In this document: positions 38,801-49,727 of the stretch, in pieces
Position numbering within the stretch: the first letter of the stretch is position 1
How the letters are laid out: the number at the start of each line of letters is the position of its first letter
Assembly: GCA_037954235.1 (NCBI GenBank)
Contig: JBBMOA010000070.1
Location: 33,558-97,557 of the forward strand
DNA from: Aulostomus chinensis
Taxonomy: Eukaryota; Chordata; Actinopteri; Syngnathiformes; Aulostomidae
Direction of reading: 5' to 3'
Length of the DNA stretch: 64,000 bases
The notes under the pieces: model-generated
What the model was told of the DNA's origin: nothing
What the model saw: the letters and a program-made list of their open reading frames with translations, nothing else
Database searches by the model: none
Translations under genes and position numbers: made by a program

Positions 38801-39460
38801 ACAGGAGTTCTGCATGAAGTGTTCATTTTGGTCTTCTCTCGCTGAGAAAACACTATTTGTGACCTGTGATACAAAAATGCCATAACTTTTGTTCAAAGTG
38901 AGTTTTCAGTCAAGTTTCAACCTGAAAGCATAGAAAGATGCATAAACTTGAAGTTACAGCTTGATTTCAATGAGTTTTCATCAAAATACAGGAGTTCTGC
39001 ATGAAGTGTTCATTTTGGCCTTCTCTCGCTGAGAAAACGCTATTTGTGACCTGTGATACAAAAATGCCATAACTTTTGTTCAAAGTGAGTTTTCAGTCAA
39101 GTTTCAACCTGAAAGCATAGAAAGATGCATAAACTTGAAGTTACAGCTTGATTTCAGTGAGTTTTCATCAAAATACAGGATTTCTGCATGAAGTGTTCAT
39201 TTTGGCCTTCTCTCGCTGAGAAAACACTATTTGTGACCTGTGATACAAAAATGCCATAACTTTTGTTCAAAGTGAGTTTTCAGTCAAGTTTCAACCTGAA
39301 AGTATAGAAAGATGCATAAACTTGAAGTTACAGCTTGATTTCAGTGACTTTTCATCAAAATACAGGAGTTCTGCATGAAGTGTTCATTTTGGCCTTCTCT
39401 CGCTGAGAAAACACTATTTGTGACCTGTGATACAAAAATGCCATAACTTTTGTTCAAAGT
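35840..39460 (+). repeat. Left copy of a 54-monomer-displaced duplication
   Basis: About 19 monomers match 45,938-49,560 at an offset of 10,098 bp (54 x 187). Shared rare states in order: GGTCTT (35,840), the hybrid TGATACAGAACAGCC (about 35,876), TTCAATGAG, GGATTTCTG, two CGTC monomers with class A 3' ends (about 36,545 and 36,730), AAAATTCAGG (about 37,115), GTGACACAAAA with TTTTCTTCAAAG (37,184-37,210), CTCTTGCTG (about 37,531), class B (about 37,851), a second GGTCTT (38,832), GAAAGTATAG (about 39,303). Few bases differ: for example GACTTG against GACCTG at about 35,870, and ACGCT against ACACT at about 36,233. Confidence 0.9.
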
Positions 39461-39650
39461 GAGTTTTCAGTCAAGTTTCAACCTGAAAGCATAGAAAGAT
39501 GCATAAACTTGAAGTTACAGCTTGATTTCAGTGAGTTTTCATCAAAATACAGGAGTTCTGCATGAAGTGTTCATTTAGGCCTTCTCTCGCTGAGAAAACA
39601 CTATTTGTGACCTGTGATACAAAAATGCCATAAATTTTGTTCAAAGTGAG
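37530..39650 (+). repeat. 12-monomer unit, first copy of a tandem duplication
   Basis: CTCTTGCTG (37,531), CATGAAAAT (about 37,671), class B (about 37,851), GGTCTT (38,832), TTCAATGAG, GGATTTCTG, GAAAGTATAG (about 39,303), CATTTAGGCC (39,577) and ATAAATTTTG (about 39,632) recur in order 2,244 bp later (12 x 187). The next copy begins directly where this ends, so it is a true tandem duplication of a 12-monomer unit. Confidence 0.88.
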
Positions 39651-39773
39651 TTTTCAGTCAAGTTTCAACCTGAAAGCATAGAAAGATGCATAAACTTGAA
39701 GTTACAGCTTGATTTCAGTGAGTTTTCATCAAAATACAGGAGTTCTGCATGAAGTGTTCATTTTGGCCTTCTC

Positions 39774-41894
39774 TTGCTGAGAAAACACTATTTGTGACCT
39801 GTGATACAAAAATGCCATAACTTTTGTTCAAAGTGAGTTTTCAGTCAAGTTTCAACCTGAAAGCATAGAAAGATGCATAAACTTGAAGTTACAGCTTGAT
39901 TTCAGTGAGTTTTCATGAAAATACAGGAGTTCTGCATGAAGTGTTCATTTTGGCCTTCTCTCGCTGAGAAAACACTATTTGTGACCTGTGATACAAAAAT
40001 GCCATAACTTTTGTTCAAAGTGAGTTTTCAGTCAAGTTTCAACCTGAAAGCATAGAAAGATGCATAAACTTGAAGTTACAGCTTGATTTCAGTGACTTTT
40101 CGTCAAAATACAGGAGTTCTGCATGAAGTGTTCATTTTGGCCTTCTCTCGCTGAGAAAACGCTATTTGTGACCTGCGACACAGAACAGCCATAACTTTTG
40201 TTCAAAGTGAGTTTTCAGTCAAGTTTCAACCTGAAAGCATAGAAAGATGCATAAACTTGAAGTTACAGCTTGATTTCAGTGAGTTTTCATCAAAATACAG
40301 GAGTTCTGCATGAAGTGTTCATTTTGGCCTTCTCTCGCTGAGAAAACACTATTTGTGACCTGTGATACAAAAATGCCATAACTTTTGTTCAAAGTGAGTT
40401 TTCAGTCAAGTTTCAACCTGAAAGCATAGAAAGATGCATAAACTTGAAGTTACAGCTTGATTTCAGTGAGTTTTCATCAAAATACAGGAGTTCTGCATGA
40501 AGTGTTCATTTTGGCCTTCTCTCGCTGAGAAAACACTATTTGTGACCTGTGATACAAAAATGCCATAACTTTTGTTCAAAGTGAGTTTTCAGTCAAGTTT
40601 CAACCTGAAAGCATAGAAAGATGCATAAACTTGAAGTTACAGCTTGATTTCAGTGAGTTTTCATCAAAATACAGGAGTTCTGCATGAAGTGTTCATTTTG
40701 GCCTTCTCTCGCTGAGAAAACACTATTTGTGACCTGTGATACAAAAATGCCATAACTTTTGTTCAAAGTGAGTTTTCAGTCAAGTTTCAACCTGAAAGCA
40801 TAGAAAGATGCATAAACTTGAAGTTACAGCTTGATTTCAGTGAGTTTTCATCAAAATACAGGAGTTCTGCATGAAGTGTTCATTTTGGCCTTCTCTCGCT
40901 GAGAAAACACTATTTGTGACCTGTGATACAAAAATGCCATAACTTTTGTTCAAAGTGAGTTTTCAGTCAAGTTTCAACCTGAAAGCATAGAAAGATGCAT
41001 AAACTTGAAGTTACAGCTTGATTTCAGTGAGTTTTCATCAAAATACAGGAGTTCTGCATGAAGTGTTCATTTTGGTCTTCTCTCGCTGAGAAAACACTAT
41101 TTGTGACCTGTGATACAAAAATGCCATAACTTTTGTTCAAAGTGAGTTTTCAGTCAAGTTTCAACCTGAAAGCATAGAAAGATGCATAAACTTGAAGCTA
41201 CAGCTTGATTTCAATGAGTTTTCATCAAAATACAGGAGTTCTGCATGAAGTGTTCATTTTGGCCTTCTCTCGCTGAGAAAACGCTATTTGTGACCTGTGA
41301 TACAAAAATGCCATAACTTTTGTTCAAAGTGAGTTTTCAGTCAAGTTTCAACCTGAAAGCATAGAAAGATGCATAAACTTGAAGTTACAGCTTGATTTCA
41401 GTGAGTTTTCATCAAAATACAGGATTTCTGCATGAAGTGTTCATTTTGGCCTTCTCTCGCTGAGAAAACACTATTTGTGACCTGTGATACAAAAATGCCA
41501 TAACTTTTGTTCAAAGTGAGTTTTCAGTCAAGTTTCAACCTGAAAGTATAGAAAGATGCATAAACTTGAAGTTACAGCTTGATTTCAGTGACTTTTCATC
41601 AAAATACAGGAGTTCTGCATGAAGTGTTCATTTTGGCCTTCTCTCGCTGAGAAAACACTATTTGTGACCTGTGATACAAAAATGCCATAACTTTTGTTCA
41701 AAGTGAGTTTTCAGTCAAGTTTCAACCTGAAAGCATAGAAAGATGCATAAACTTGAAGTTACAGCTTGATTTCAGTGAGTTTTCATCAAAATACAGGAGT
41801 TCTGCATGAAGTGTTCATTTAGGCCTTCTCTCGCTGAGAAAACACTATTTGTGACCTGTGATACAAAAATGCCATAAATTTTGTTCAAAGTGAG
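39774..41894 (+). repeat. 12-monomer unit, second copy
   Basis: CTCTTGCTG (about 39,775), CATGAAAAT (about 39,915), class B (about 40,095), GGTCTT (41,076), TTCAATGAG, GGATTTCTG, GAAAGTATAG (about 41,545), CATTTAGGCC (41,821) and ATAAATTTTG (about 41,876) repeat the preceding unit. A private GAAGCTACAG occurs near 41,198. Confidence 0.88.
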
Positions 41895-42260
41895 TTTTCA
41901 GTCAAGTTTCAACCTGAAAGCATAGAAAGATGCATAAACTTGAAGTTACAGCTTGATTTCAGTGAGTTTTCATCAAAATACAGGAGTTCTGCATGAAGTG
42001 TTCATTTTGGCCTTCTCTCGCTAAGAAAACACTATTTGTGACCTGTGATACAAAAATGCCATAACTTTTGTTCAAAGTGAGTTTTCAGTCAAGTTTCAAC
42101 CCTAAAGCATAGAAAGATGAATAAACTTGAAGTTACAGCTTGATTTCAGTGAGTTTTCATCAAAATACAGGAGTTCTGCATGAAGTGTTCATTTTGGCCT
42201 TCTCTCGCTGAGAAAACACTATTTGTGACCTGTGATACAAAAATGCCATAAATTTTGTTC
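41815..42260 (+). repeat. Shorter relative of the 31.9-32.7 kb block
   Basis: CATTTAGGCC (41,821), ATAAATTTTG (about 41,876), GCTAAG (about 42,021), AACCCTAAAG plus GATGAATAAAC (about 42,102-42,122) and ATAAATTTTG (42,251) follow the 32-kb block minus one dimer. The AACCCTAAAG/GATGAATAAAC monomer is found only in these two places, so common descent is secure. Confidence 0.85.
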
Positions 42261-43690
42261 AAAGTGAGTTTTCAGTCAAGTTTCAACCTGAAAGCATAGA
42301 AAGATGCATAAACTTGAAGTTACAGCTTGATTTCAGTGAGTTTTCATCAAAATACAGGAGTTCTGCATGAAGTGTTCATTTTGGCCTTCTCTCGCTGAGA
42401 AAACACTATTTGTGACCTGTGATACAAAAATGCCATAACTTTTGTTCAAAGTGAGTTTTCAGTCAAGTTTCAACCTGAAAGCATAGAAAGATGCATAAAC
42501 TTGAAGTTACAGCTTGATTTCAGTGACTTTTCATCAAAATACAGGAGTTCTGCATGAAGTGTTCATTTTGGCCTTCTCTCGCTGAGAAAACACTATTTGT
42601 GACCTGTGATACAAAAATGCCATAACTTTTGTTCAAAGTGAGTTTTCAGTCAAGTTTCAACCTGAAAGCATAGAAAGATGCATAAACTTGAAGTTACAGC
42701 TTGATTTCAGTGAGTTTTCATCAAAATACAGGAGTTCTGCATGAAGTGTTCATTTTGGCCTTCTCTCGCTGAGAAAACGCTATTTGTGACCTGTGATACA
42801 AAAATGCCATAACTTTTGTTCAAAGTGAGTTTTCAGTCAAGTTTCAACCTGAAAGCATAGAAAGATGCATAAACTTGAAGTTACAGCTTGATTTCAGTGA
42901 GTTTTCATCAAAATACAGGATTTCTGCATGAAGTGTTCATTTTGGCCTTCTCTCGCTGAGAAAACACTATTTGTGACCTGTGATACAAAAATGCCATAAC
43001 TTTTGTTCAAAGTGAGTTTTCAGTCAAGTTTCAACCTGAAAGCATAGAAAGATGCATAAACTTGAAGTTACAGCTTGATTTCAGTGAGTTTTCATGAAAA
43101 TACAGGAGTTCTGCATGAAGTGTTCATTTTGGCCTTCTCTCGCTGAGAAAACACTATTTGTGACCTGTGATACAAAAATGCCATAACTTTTGTTCAAAGT
43201 GAGTTTTCAGTCAAGTTTCAACCTGAAAGCATAGAAAGATGCATAAACTTGAAGTTACAGCTTGATTTCAGTGAGTTTTCATGAAAATACAGGAGTTCTG
43301 CATGAAGTGTTCATTTTGGCCTTCTCTCGCTGAGAAAACACTATTTGTGACCTGTGATACAAAAATGCCATAACTTTTGTTCAAAGTGAGTTTTCAGTCA
43401 AGTTTCAACCTGAAAGCATAGAAAGATGCATAAACTTGAAGTTACAGCTTGATTTCAGTGACTTTTCATCAAAATACAGGAGTTCTGCATGAAGTGTTCA
43501 TTTTGGCCTTCTCTCGCTGAGAAAACACTATTTGTGACCTGTGATACAAAAATGCCATAACTTTTGTTCAAAGTGAGTTTTCAGTCAAGTTTCAACCTGA
43601 AAGCATAGAAAGATGCATAAACTTGAAGTTACAGCTTGATTTCAGTGAGTTTTCATCAAAATACAGGAGTTCTGCATGAAGTGTTCATTT
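41821..43690 (+). repeat. 10-monomer unit of 41.8-45.6 kb, copy 1
   Basis: CATTTAGGCC (41,821), ATAAATTTTG (42,251), GACTTTTCATC (about 42,525), ACGCT with a class A 3' end (about 42,777), GGATTTCTG (about 42,921) and CATGAAAAT (about 43,092) recur at +1,870 bp. The next CATTTAGGCC is at 43,691. Confidence 0.86.
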
Positions 43691-45560
43691 AGGCCTTCTC
43701 TCGCTGAGAAAACACTATTTGTGACCTGTGATACAAAAATGCCATAACTTTTGTTCAAAGTGAGTTTTCAGTCAAGTTTCAACCTGAAAGCATAGAAAGA
43801 TGCATAAACTTGAAGTTACAGCTTGATTTCAGTGAGTTTTCATCAAAATACAGGAGTTCTGCATGAAGTGTTCATTTTGGCCTTCTCTCGCTGAGAAAAC
43901 ACTATTTGTGACCTGTGATACAAAAATGCCATAACTTTTGTTCAAAGTGAGTTTTCAGTCAAGTTTCAACCTGAAAGCATAGAAAGATGCATAAACTTGA
44001 AGTTACAGCTTGATTTCAGTGAGTTTTCATCAAAATACAGGAGTTCTGCATGAAGTGTTCATTTTGGCCTTCTCTCGCTGAGAAAACACTATTTGTGACC
44101 TGTGATACAAAAATGCCATAAATTTTGTTCAAAGTGAGTTTTCAGTCAAGTTTCAACCTGAAAGCATAGAAAGATGCATAAACTTGAAGTTACAGCTTGA
44201 TTTCAGTGAGTTTTCATCAAAATACAGGAGTTCTGCATGAAGTGTTCATTTTGGCCTTCTCTCGCTGAGAAAACACTATTTGTGACCTGTGATACAAAAA
44301 TGCCATAACTTTTGTTCAAAGTGAGTTTTCAGTCAAGTTTCAACCTGAAAGCATAGAAAGATGCATAAACTTGAAGTTACAGCTTGATTTCAGTGACTTT
44401 TCATCAAAATACAGGAGTTCTGCATGAAGTGTTCATTTTGGCCTTCTCTCGCTGAGAAAACACTATTTGTGACCTGTGATACAAAAATGCCATAACTTTT
44501 GTTCAAAGTGAGTTTTCAGTCAAGTTTCAACCTGAAAGCATAGAAAGATGCATAAACTTGAAGTTACAGCTTGATTTCAGTGAGTTTTCATCAAAATACA
44601 GGAGTTCTGCATGAAGTGTTCATTTTGGCCTTCTCTCGCTGAGAAAACGCTATTTGTGACCTGTGATACAAAAATGCCATAACTTTTGTTCAAAGTGAGT
44701 TTTCAGTCAAGTTTCAACCTGAAAGCATAGAAAGATGCATAAACTTGAAGTTACAGCTTGATTTCAGTGAGTTTTCATCAAAATACAGGATTTCTGCATG
44801 AAGTGTTCATTTTGGCCTTCTCTCGCTGAGAAAACACTATTTGTGACCTGTGATACAAAAATGCCATAACTTTTGTTCAAAGTGAGTTTTCAGTCAAGTT
44901 TCAACCTGAAAGCATAGAAAGATGCATAAACTTGAAGTTACAGCTTGATTTCAGTGAGTTTTCATGAAAATACAGGAGTTCTGCATGAAGTGTTCATTTT
45001 GGCCTTCTCTCGCTGAGAAAACACTATTTGTGACCTGTGATACAAAAATGCCATAACTTTTGTTCAAAGTGAGTTTTCAGTCAAGTTTCAACCTGAAAGC
45101 ATAGAAAGATGCATAAACTTGAAGTTACAGCTTGATTTCAGTGAGTTTTCATCAAAATACAGGAGTTCTGCATGAAGTGTTCATTTTGGCCTTCTCTCGC
45201 TGAGAAAACACTATTTGTGACCTGTGATACAAAAATGCCATAACTTTTGTTCAAAGTGAGTTTTCAGTCAAGTTTCAACCTGAAAGCATAGAAAGATGCA
45301 TAAACTTGAAGTTACAGCTTGATTTCAGTGAGTTTTCATCAAAATACAGGAGTTCTGCATGAAGTGTTCATTTTGGCCTTCTCTCGCTGAGAAAACACTA
45401 TTTGTGACCTGTGATACAAAAATGCCATAACTTTTGTTCAAAGTGAGTTTTCAGTCAAGTTTCAACCTGAAAGCATAGAAAGATGCATAAACTTGAAGTT
45501 ACAGCTTGATTTCAGTGAGTTTTCATCAAAATACAGGAGTTCTGCATGAAGTGTTCATTT
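43691..45560 (+). repeat. 10-monomer unit of 41.8-45.6 kb, copy 2
   Basis: Markers recur at 43,691, 44,121, about 44,395, 44,647, 44,791 and 44,962, and the following CATTTAGGCC is at 45,561. The second CATGAAAAT and the GACTTTTCATC of copy 1 (about 43,282 and 43,459) are majority states here, so the two copies have diverged or been partly overwritten. Confidence 0.85.
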
Positions 45561-45937
45561 AGGCCTTCTCTCGCTGAGAAAACACTATTTGTGACCTGTG
45601 ATACAAAAATGCCATAACTTTTGTTCAAAGTGAGTTTTCAGTCAAGTTTCAACCTGAAAGCATAGAAAGATGCATAAACTTGAAGTTACAGCTTGATTTC
45701 AGTGAGTTTTCATCAAAATACAGGAGTTCTGCATGAAGTGTTCATTTTGGCCTTCTCTCGCTGAGAAAACACTATTTGTGACCTGTGATACAAAAATGCC
45801 ATAACTTTTGTTCAAAGTGAGTTTTCAGTCAAGTTTCAACCTGAAAGCATAGAAAGATGCATAAACTTGAAGTTACAGCTTGATTTCAGTGAGTTTTCAT
45901 CAAAATACAGGAGTTCTGCATGAAGTGTTCATTTTGG

Positions 45938-48900
45938 TCTTCTCTCGCTGAGAAAACACTATTTGTGACCTGTGATACAGAACAGCCATAACTTTTGTTC
46001 AAAGTGAGTTTTCAGTCAAGTTTCAACCTGAAAGCATAGAAAGATGCATAAACTTGAAGTTACAGCTTGATTTCAATGAGTTTTCATCAAAATACAGGAG
46101 TTCTGCATGAAGTGTTCATTTTGGCCTTCTCTCGCTGAGAAAACGCTATTTGTGACCTGTGATACAAAAATGCCATAACTTTTGTTCAAAGTGAGTTTTC
46201 AGTCAAGTTTCAACCTGAAAGCATAGAAAGATGCATAAACTTGAAGTTACAGCTTGATTTCAGTGAGTTTTCATCAAAATACAGGATTTCTGCATGAAGT
46301 GTTCATTTTGGCCTTCTCTCGCTGAGAAAACACTATTTGTGACCTGTGATACAAAAATGCCATAACTTTTGTTCAAAGTGAGTTTTCAGTCAAGTTTCAA
46401 CCTGAAAGCATAGAAAGATGCATAAACTTGAAGTTACAGCTTGATTTCAGTGACTTTTCATCAAAATACAGGAGTTCTGCATGAAGTGTTCATTTTGGCC
46501 TTCTCTCGCTGAGAAAACACTATTTGTGACCTGTGATACAAAAATGCCATAACTTTTGTTCAAAGTGAGTTTTCAGTCAAGTTTCAACCTGAAAGCATAG
46601 AAAGATGCATAAACTTGAAGTTACAGCTTGATTTCAGTGACTTTTCGTCAAAATACAGGAGTTCTGCATGAAGTGTTCATTTTGGCCTTCTCTCGCTGAG
46701 AAAACACTATTTGTGACCTGTGATACAAAAATGCCATAACTTTTGTTCAAAGTGAGTTTTCAGTCAAGTTTCAACCTGAAAGCATAGAAAGATGCATAAA
46801 CTTGAAGTTACAGCTTGATTTCAGTGACTTTTCGTCAAAATACAGGAGTTCTGCATGAAGTGTTCATTTTGGCCTTCTCTCGCTGAGAAAACGCTATTTG
46901 TGACCTGTGATACAAAAATGCCATAACTTTTGTTCAAAGTGAGTTTTCAGTCAAGTTTCAACCTGAAAGCATAGAAAGATGCATAAACTTGAAGTTACAG
47001 CTTGATTTCAGTGAGTTTTCATCAAAATACAGGAGTTCTGCATGAAGTGTTCATTTTGGCCTTCTCTCGCTGAGAAAACGCTATTTGTGACCTGCGACAC
47101 AGAACAGCCATAACTTTTGTTCAAAGTGAGTTTTCAGTCAAGTTTCAACCTGAAAGCATAGAAAGATGCATAAACTTGAAGTTACAGCTTGATTTCAGTG
47201 AGTTTTCATCAAAATTCAGGAGTTCTGCATGAAGTGTTCATTTTGGCCTTCTCTCGCTGAGAAAACACTATTTGTGACCTGTGACACAAAAATGCCATAA
47301 CTTTTCTTCAAAGTGAGTTTTCAGTCAAGTTTCAACCTGAAAGCATAGAAAGATGCATAAACTTGAAGTTACAGCTTGATTTCAGTGAGTTTTCATCAAA
47401 ATACAGGAGTTCTGCATGAAGTGTTCATTTTGGCCTTCTCTCGCTGAGAAAACGCTATTTGTGACCTGTGATACAAAAATGCCATAACTTTTGTTCAAAG
47501 TGAGTTTTCAGTCAAGTTTCAACCTGAAAGCATAGAAAGATGCATAAACTTGAAGTTACAGCTTGATTTCAGTGAGTTTTCATCAAAATACAGGAGTTCT
47601 GCATGAAGTGTTCATTTTGGCCTTCTCTTGCTGAGAAAACACTATTTGTGACCTGTGATACAAAAATGCCATAACTTTTGTTCAAAGTGAGTTTTCAGTC
47701 AAGTTTCAACCTGAAAGCATAGAAAGATGCATAAACTTGAAGTTACAGCTTGATTTCAGTGAGTTTTCATGAAAATACAGGAGTTCTGCATGAAGTGTTC
47801 ATTTATGCCTTCTCTCGCTGAGAAAACACTATTTGTGACCTGTGATACAAAAATGCCATAACTTTTGTTCAAAGTGAGTTTTCAGTCAAGTTTCAACCTG
47901 AAAGCATAGAAAGATGCATAAACTTGAAGTTACAGCTTGATTTCAGTGACTTTTCGTCAAAATACAGGAGTTCTGCATGAAGTGTTCATTTTGGCCTTCT
48001 CTCGCTGAGAAAACGCTATTTGTGACCTGCGACACAGAACAGCCATAACTTTTGTTCAAAGTGAGTTTTCAGTCAAGTTTCAACCTGAAAGCATAGAAAG
48101 ATGCATAAACTTGAAGTTACAGCTTGATTTCAGTGAGTTTTCATCAAAATACAGGAGTTCTGCATGAAGTGTTCATTTTGGCCTTCTCTCGCTGAGAAAA
48201 CACTATTTGTGACCTGTGATACAAAAATGCCATAACTTTTGTTCAAAGTGAGTTTTCAGTCAAGTTTCAACCTGAAAGCATAGAAAGATGCATAAACTTG
48301 AAGTTACAGCTTGATTTCAGTGAGTTTTCATCAAAATACAGGAGTTCTGCATGAAGTGTTCATTTTGGCCTTCTCTCGCTGAGAAAACACTATTTGTGAC
48401 CTGTGATACAAAAATGCCATAACTTTTGTTCAAAGTGAGTTTTCAGTCAAGTTTCAACCTGAAAGCATAGAAAGATGCATAAACTTGAAGTTACAGCTTG
48501 ATTTCAGTGAGTTTTCATGAAAATACAGGAGTTCTGCATGAAGTGTTCATTTTGGCCTTCTCTCGCTGAGAAAACACTATTTGTGACCTGTGATACAAAA
48601 ATGCCATAACTTTTGTTCAAAGTGAGTTTTCAGTCAAGTTTCAACCTGAAAGCATAGAAAGATGCATAAACTTGAAGTTACAGCTTGATTTCAGTGAGTT
48701 TTCATCAAAATACAGGAGTTCTGCATGAAGTGTTCATTTTGGCCTTCTCTCGCTGAGAAAACACTATTTGTGACCTGTGATACAAAAATGCCATAACTTT
48801 TGTTCAAAGTGAGTTTTCAGTCAAGTTTCAACCTGAAAGCATAGAAAGATGCATAAACTTGAAGTTACAGCTTGATTTCAGTGAGTTTTCATCAAAATAC

Positions 48901-49560
48901 AGGAGTTCTGCATGAAGTGTTCATTTTGGTCTTCTCTCGCTGAGAAAACACTATTTGTGACCTGTGATACAAAAATGCCATAACTTTTGTTCAAAGTGAG
49001 TTTTCAGTCAAGTTTCAACCTGAAAGCATAGAAAGATGCATAAACTTGAAGTTACAGCTTGATTTCAATGAGTTTTCATCAAAATACAGGAGTTCTGCAT
49101 GAAGTGTTCATTTTGGCCTTCTCTCGCTGAGAAAACGCTATTTGTGACCTGTGATACAAAAATGCCATAACTTTTGTTCAAAGTGAGTTTTCAGTCAAGT
49201 TTCAACCTGAAAGCATAGAAAGATGCATAAACTTGAAGTTACAGCTTGATTTCAGTGAGTTTTCATCAAAATACAGGATTTCTGCATGAAGTGTTCATTT
49301 TGGCCTTCTCTCGCTGAGAAAACACTATTTGTGACCTGTGATACAAAAATGCCATAACTTTTGTTCAAAGTGAGTTTTCAGTCAAGTTTCAACCTGAAAG
49401 TATAGAAAGATGCATAAACTTGAAGTTACAGCTTGATTTCAGTGACTTTTCATCAAAATACAGGAGTTCTGCATGAAGTGTTCATTTTGGCCTTCTCTCG
49501 CTGAGAAAACACTATTTGTGACCTGTGATACAAAAATGCCATAACTTTTGTTCAAAGTGA
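45938..49560 (+). repeat. Right copy of the 54-monomer-displaced duplication, ending at a deletion
   Basis: This reproduces the ordered variant string of 35,840-39,460: GGTCTT at 45,938 and 48,930, AAAATTCAGG at about 47,213, CTCTTGCTG at about 47,626, GAAAGTATAG at about 49,401. The left limit lies between 45,561, where CATTTAGGCC has no counterpart at 35,463, and 45,938. The right limit coincides with the 10-bp deletion at 49,560/49,561: beyond it the CATTTAGGCC expected at about 49,675 is absent and a different variant set starts. A private ATTTATGCC lies near 47,805. Confidence 0.9.
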
Positions 49561-49727
49561 AAGTTTCAACCTGAAAGCATAGAAAGATGCATAAACTTGA
49601 AGTTACAGCTTGATTTCAGTGAGTTTTCATCAAAATACAGGAGTTCTGCATGAAGTGTTCATTTTGGCCTTCTCTCGCTGAGAAAACACTATTTGTGACC
49701 TGTGACACAAAAATGCCATAACTTTTC
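49551..49727 (+). repeat. 177-bp monomer with a 10-bp deletion at a variant-set boundary
   Basis: TTCAAAGTGA is followed directly by AAGTTTCAAC, lacking the intervening ten bases GTTTTCAGTC. The breakpoint can be placed uniquely and shows no microhomology. It is the largest indel in the window and the only one above 1 bp. The 54-monomer duplication ends here, and the TTTTCTTCAAAG-rich segment begins immediately after it, so it probably marks a recombination or repair junction. Confidence 0.93.

Noticed and set aside
49551..49727. Deletion as a simple sequencing error
   Set aside because: A clean 10-bp loss at the exact boundary of a long duplication is unlikely as a base-calling error, although an assembly join remains possible and is stated as the refuting case.
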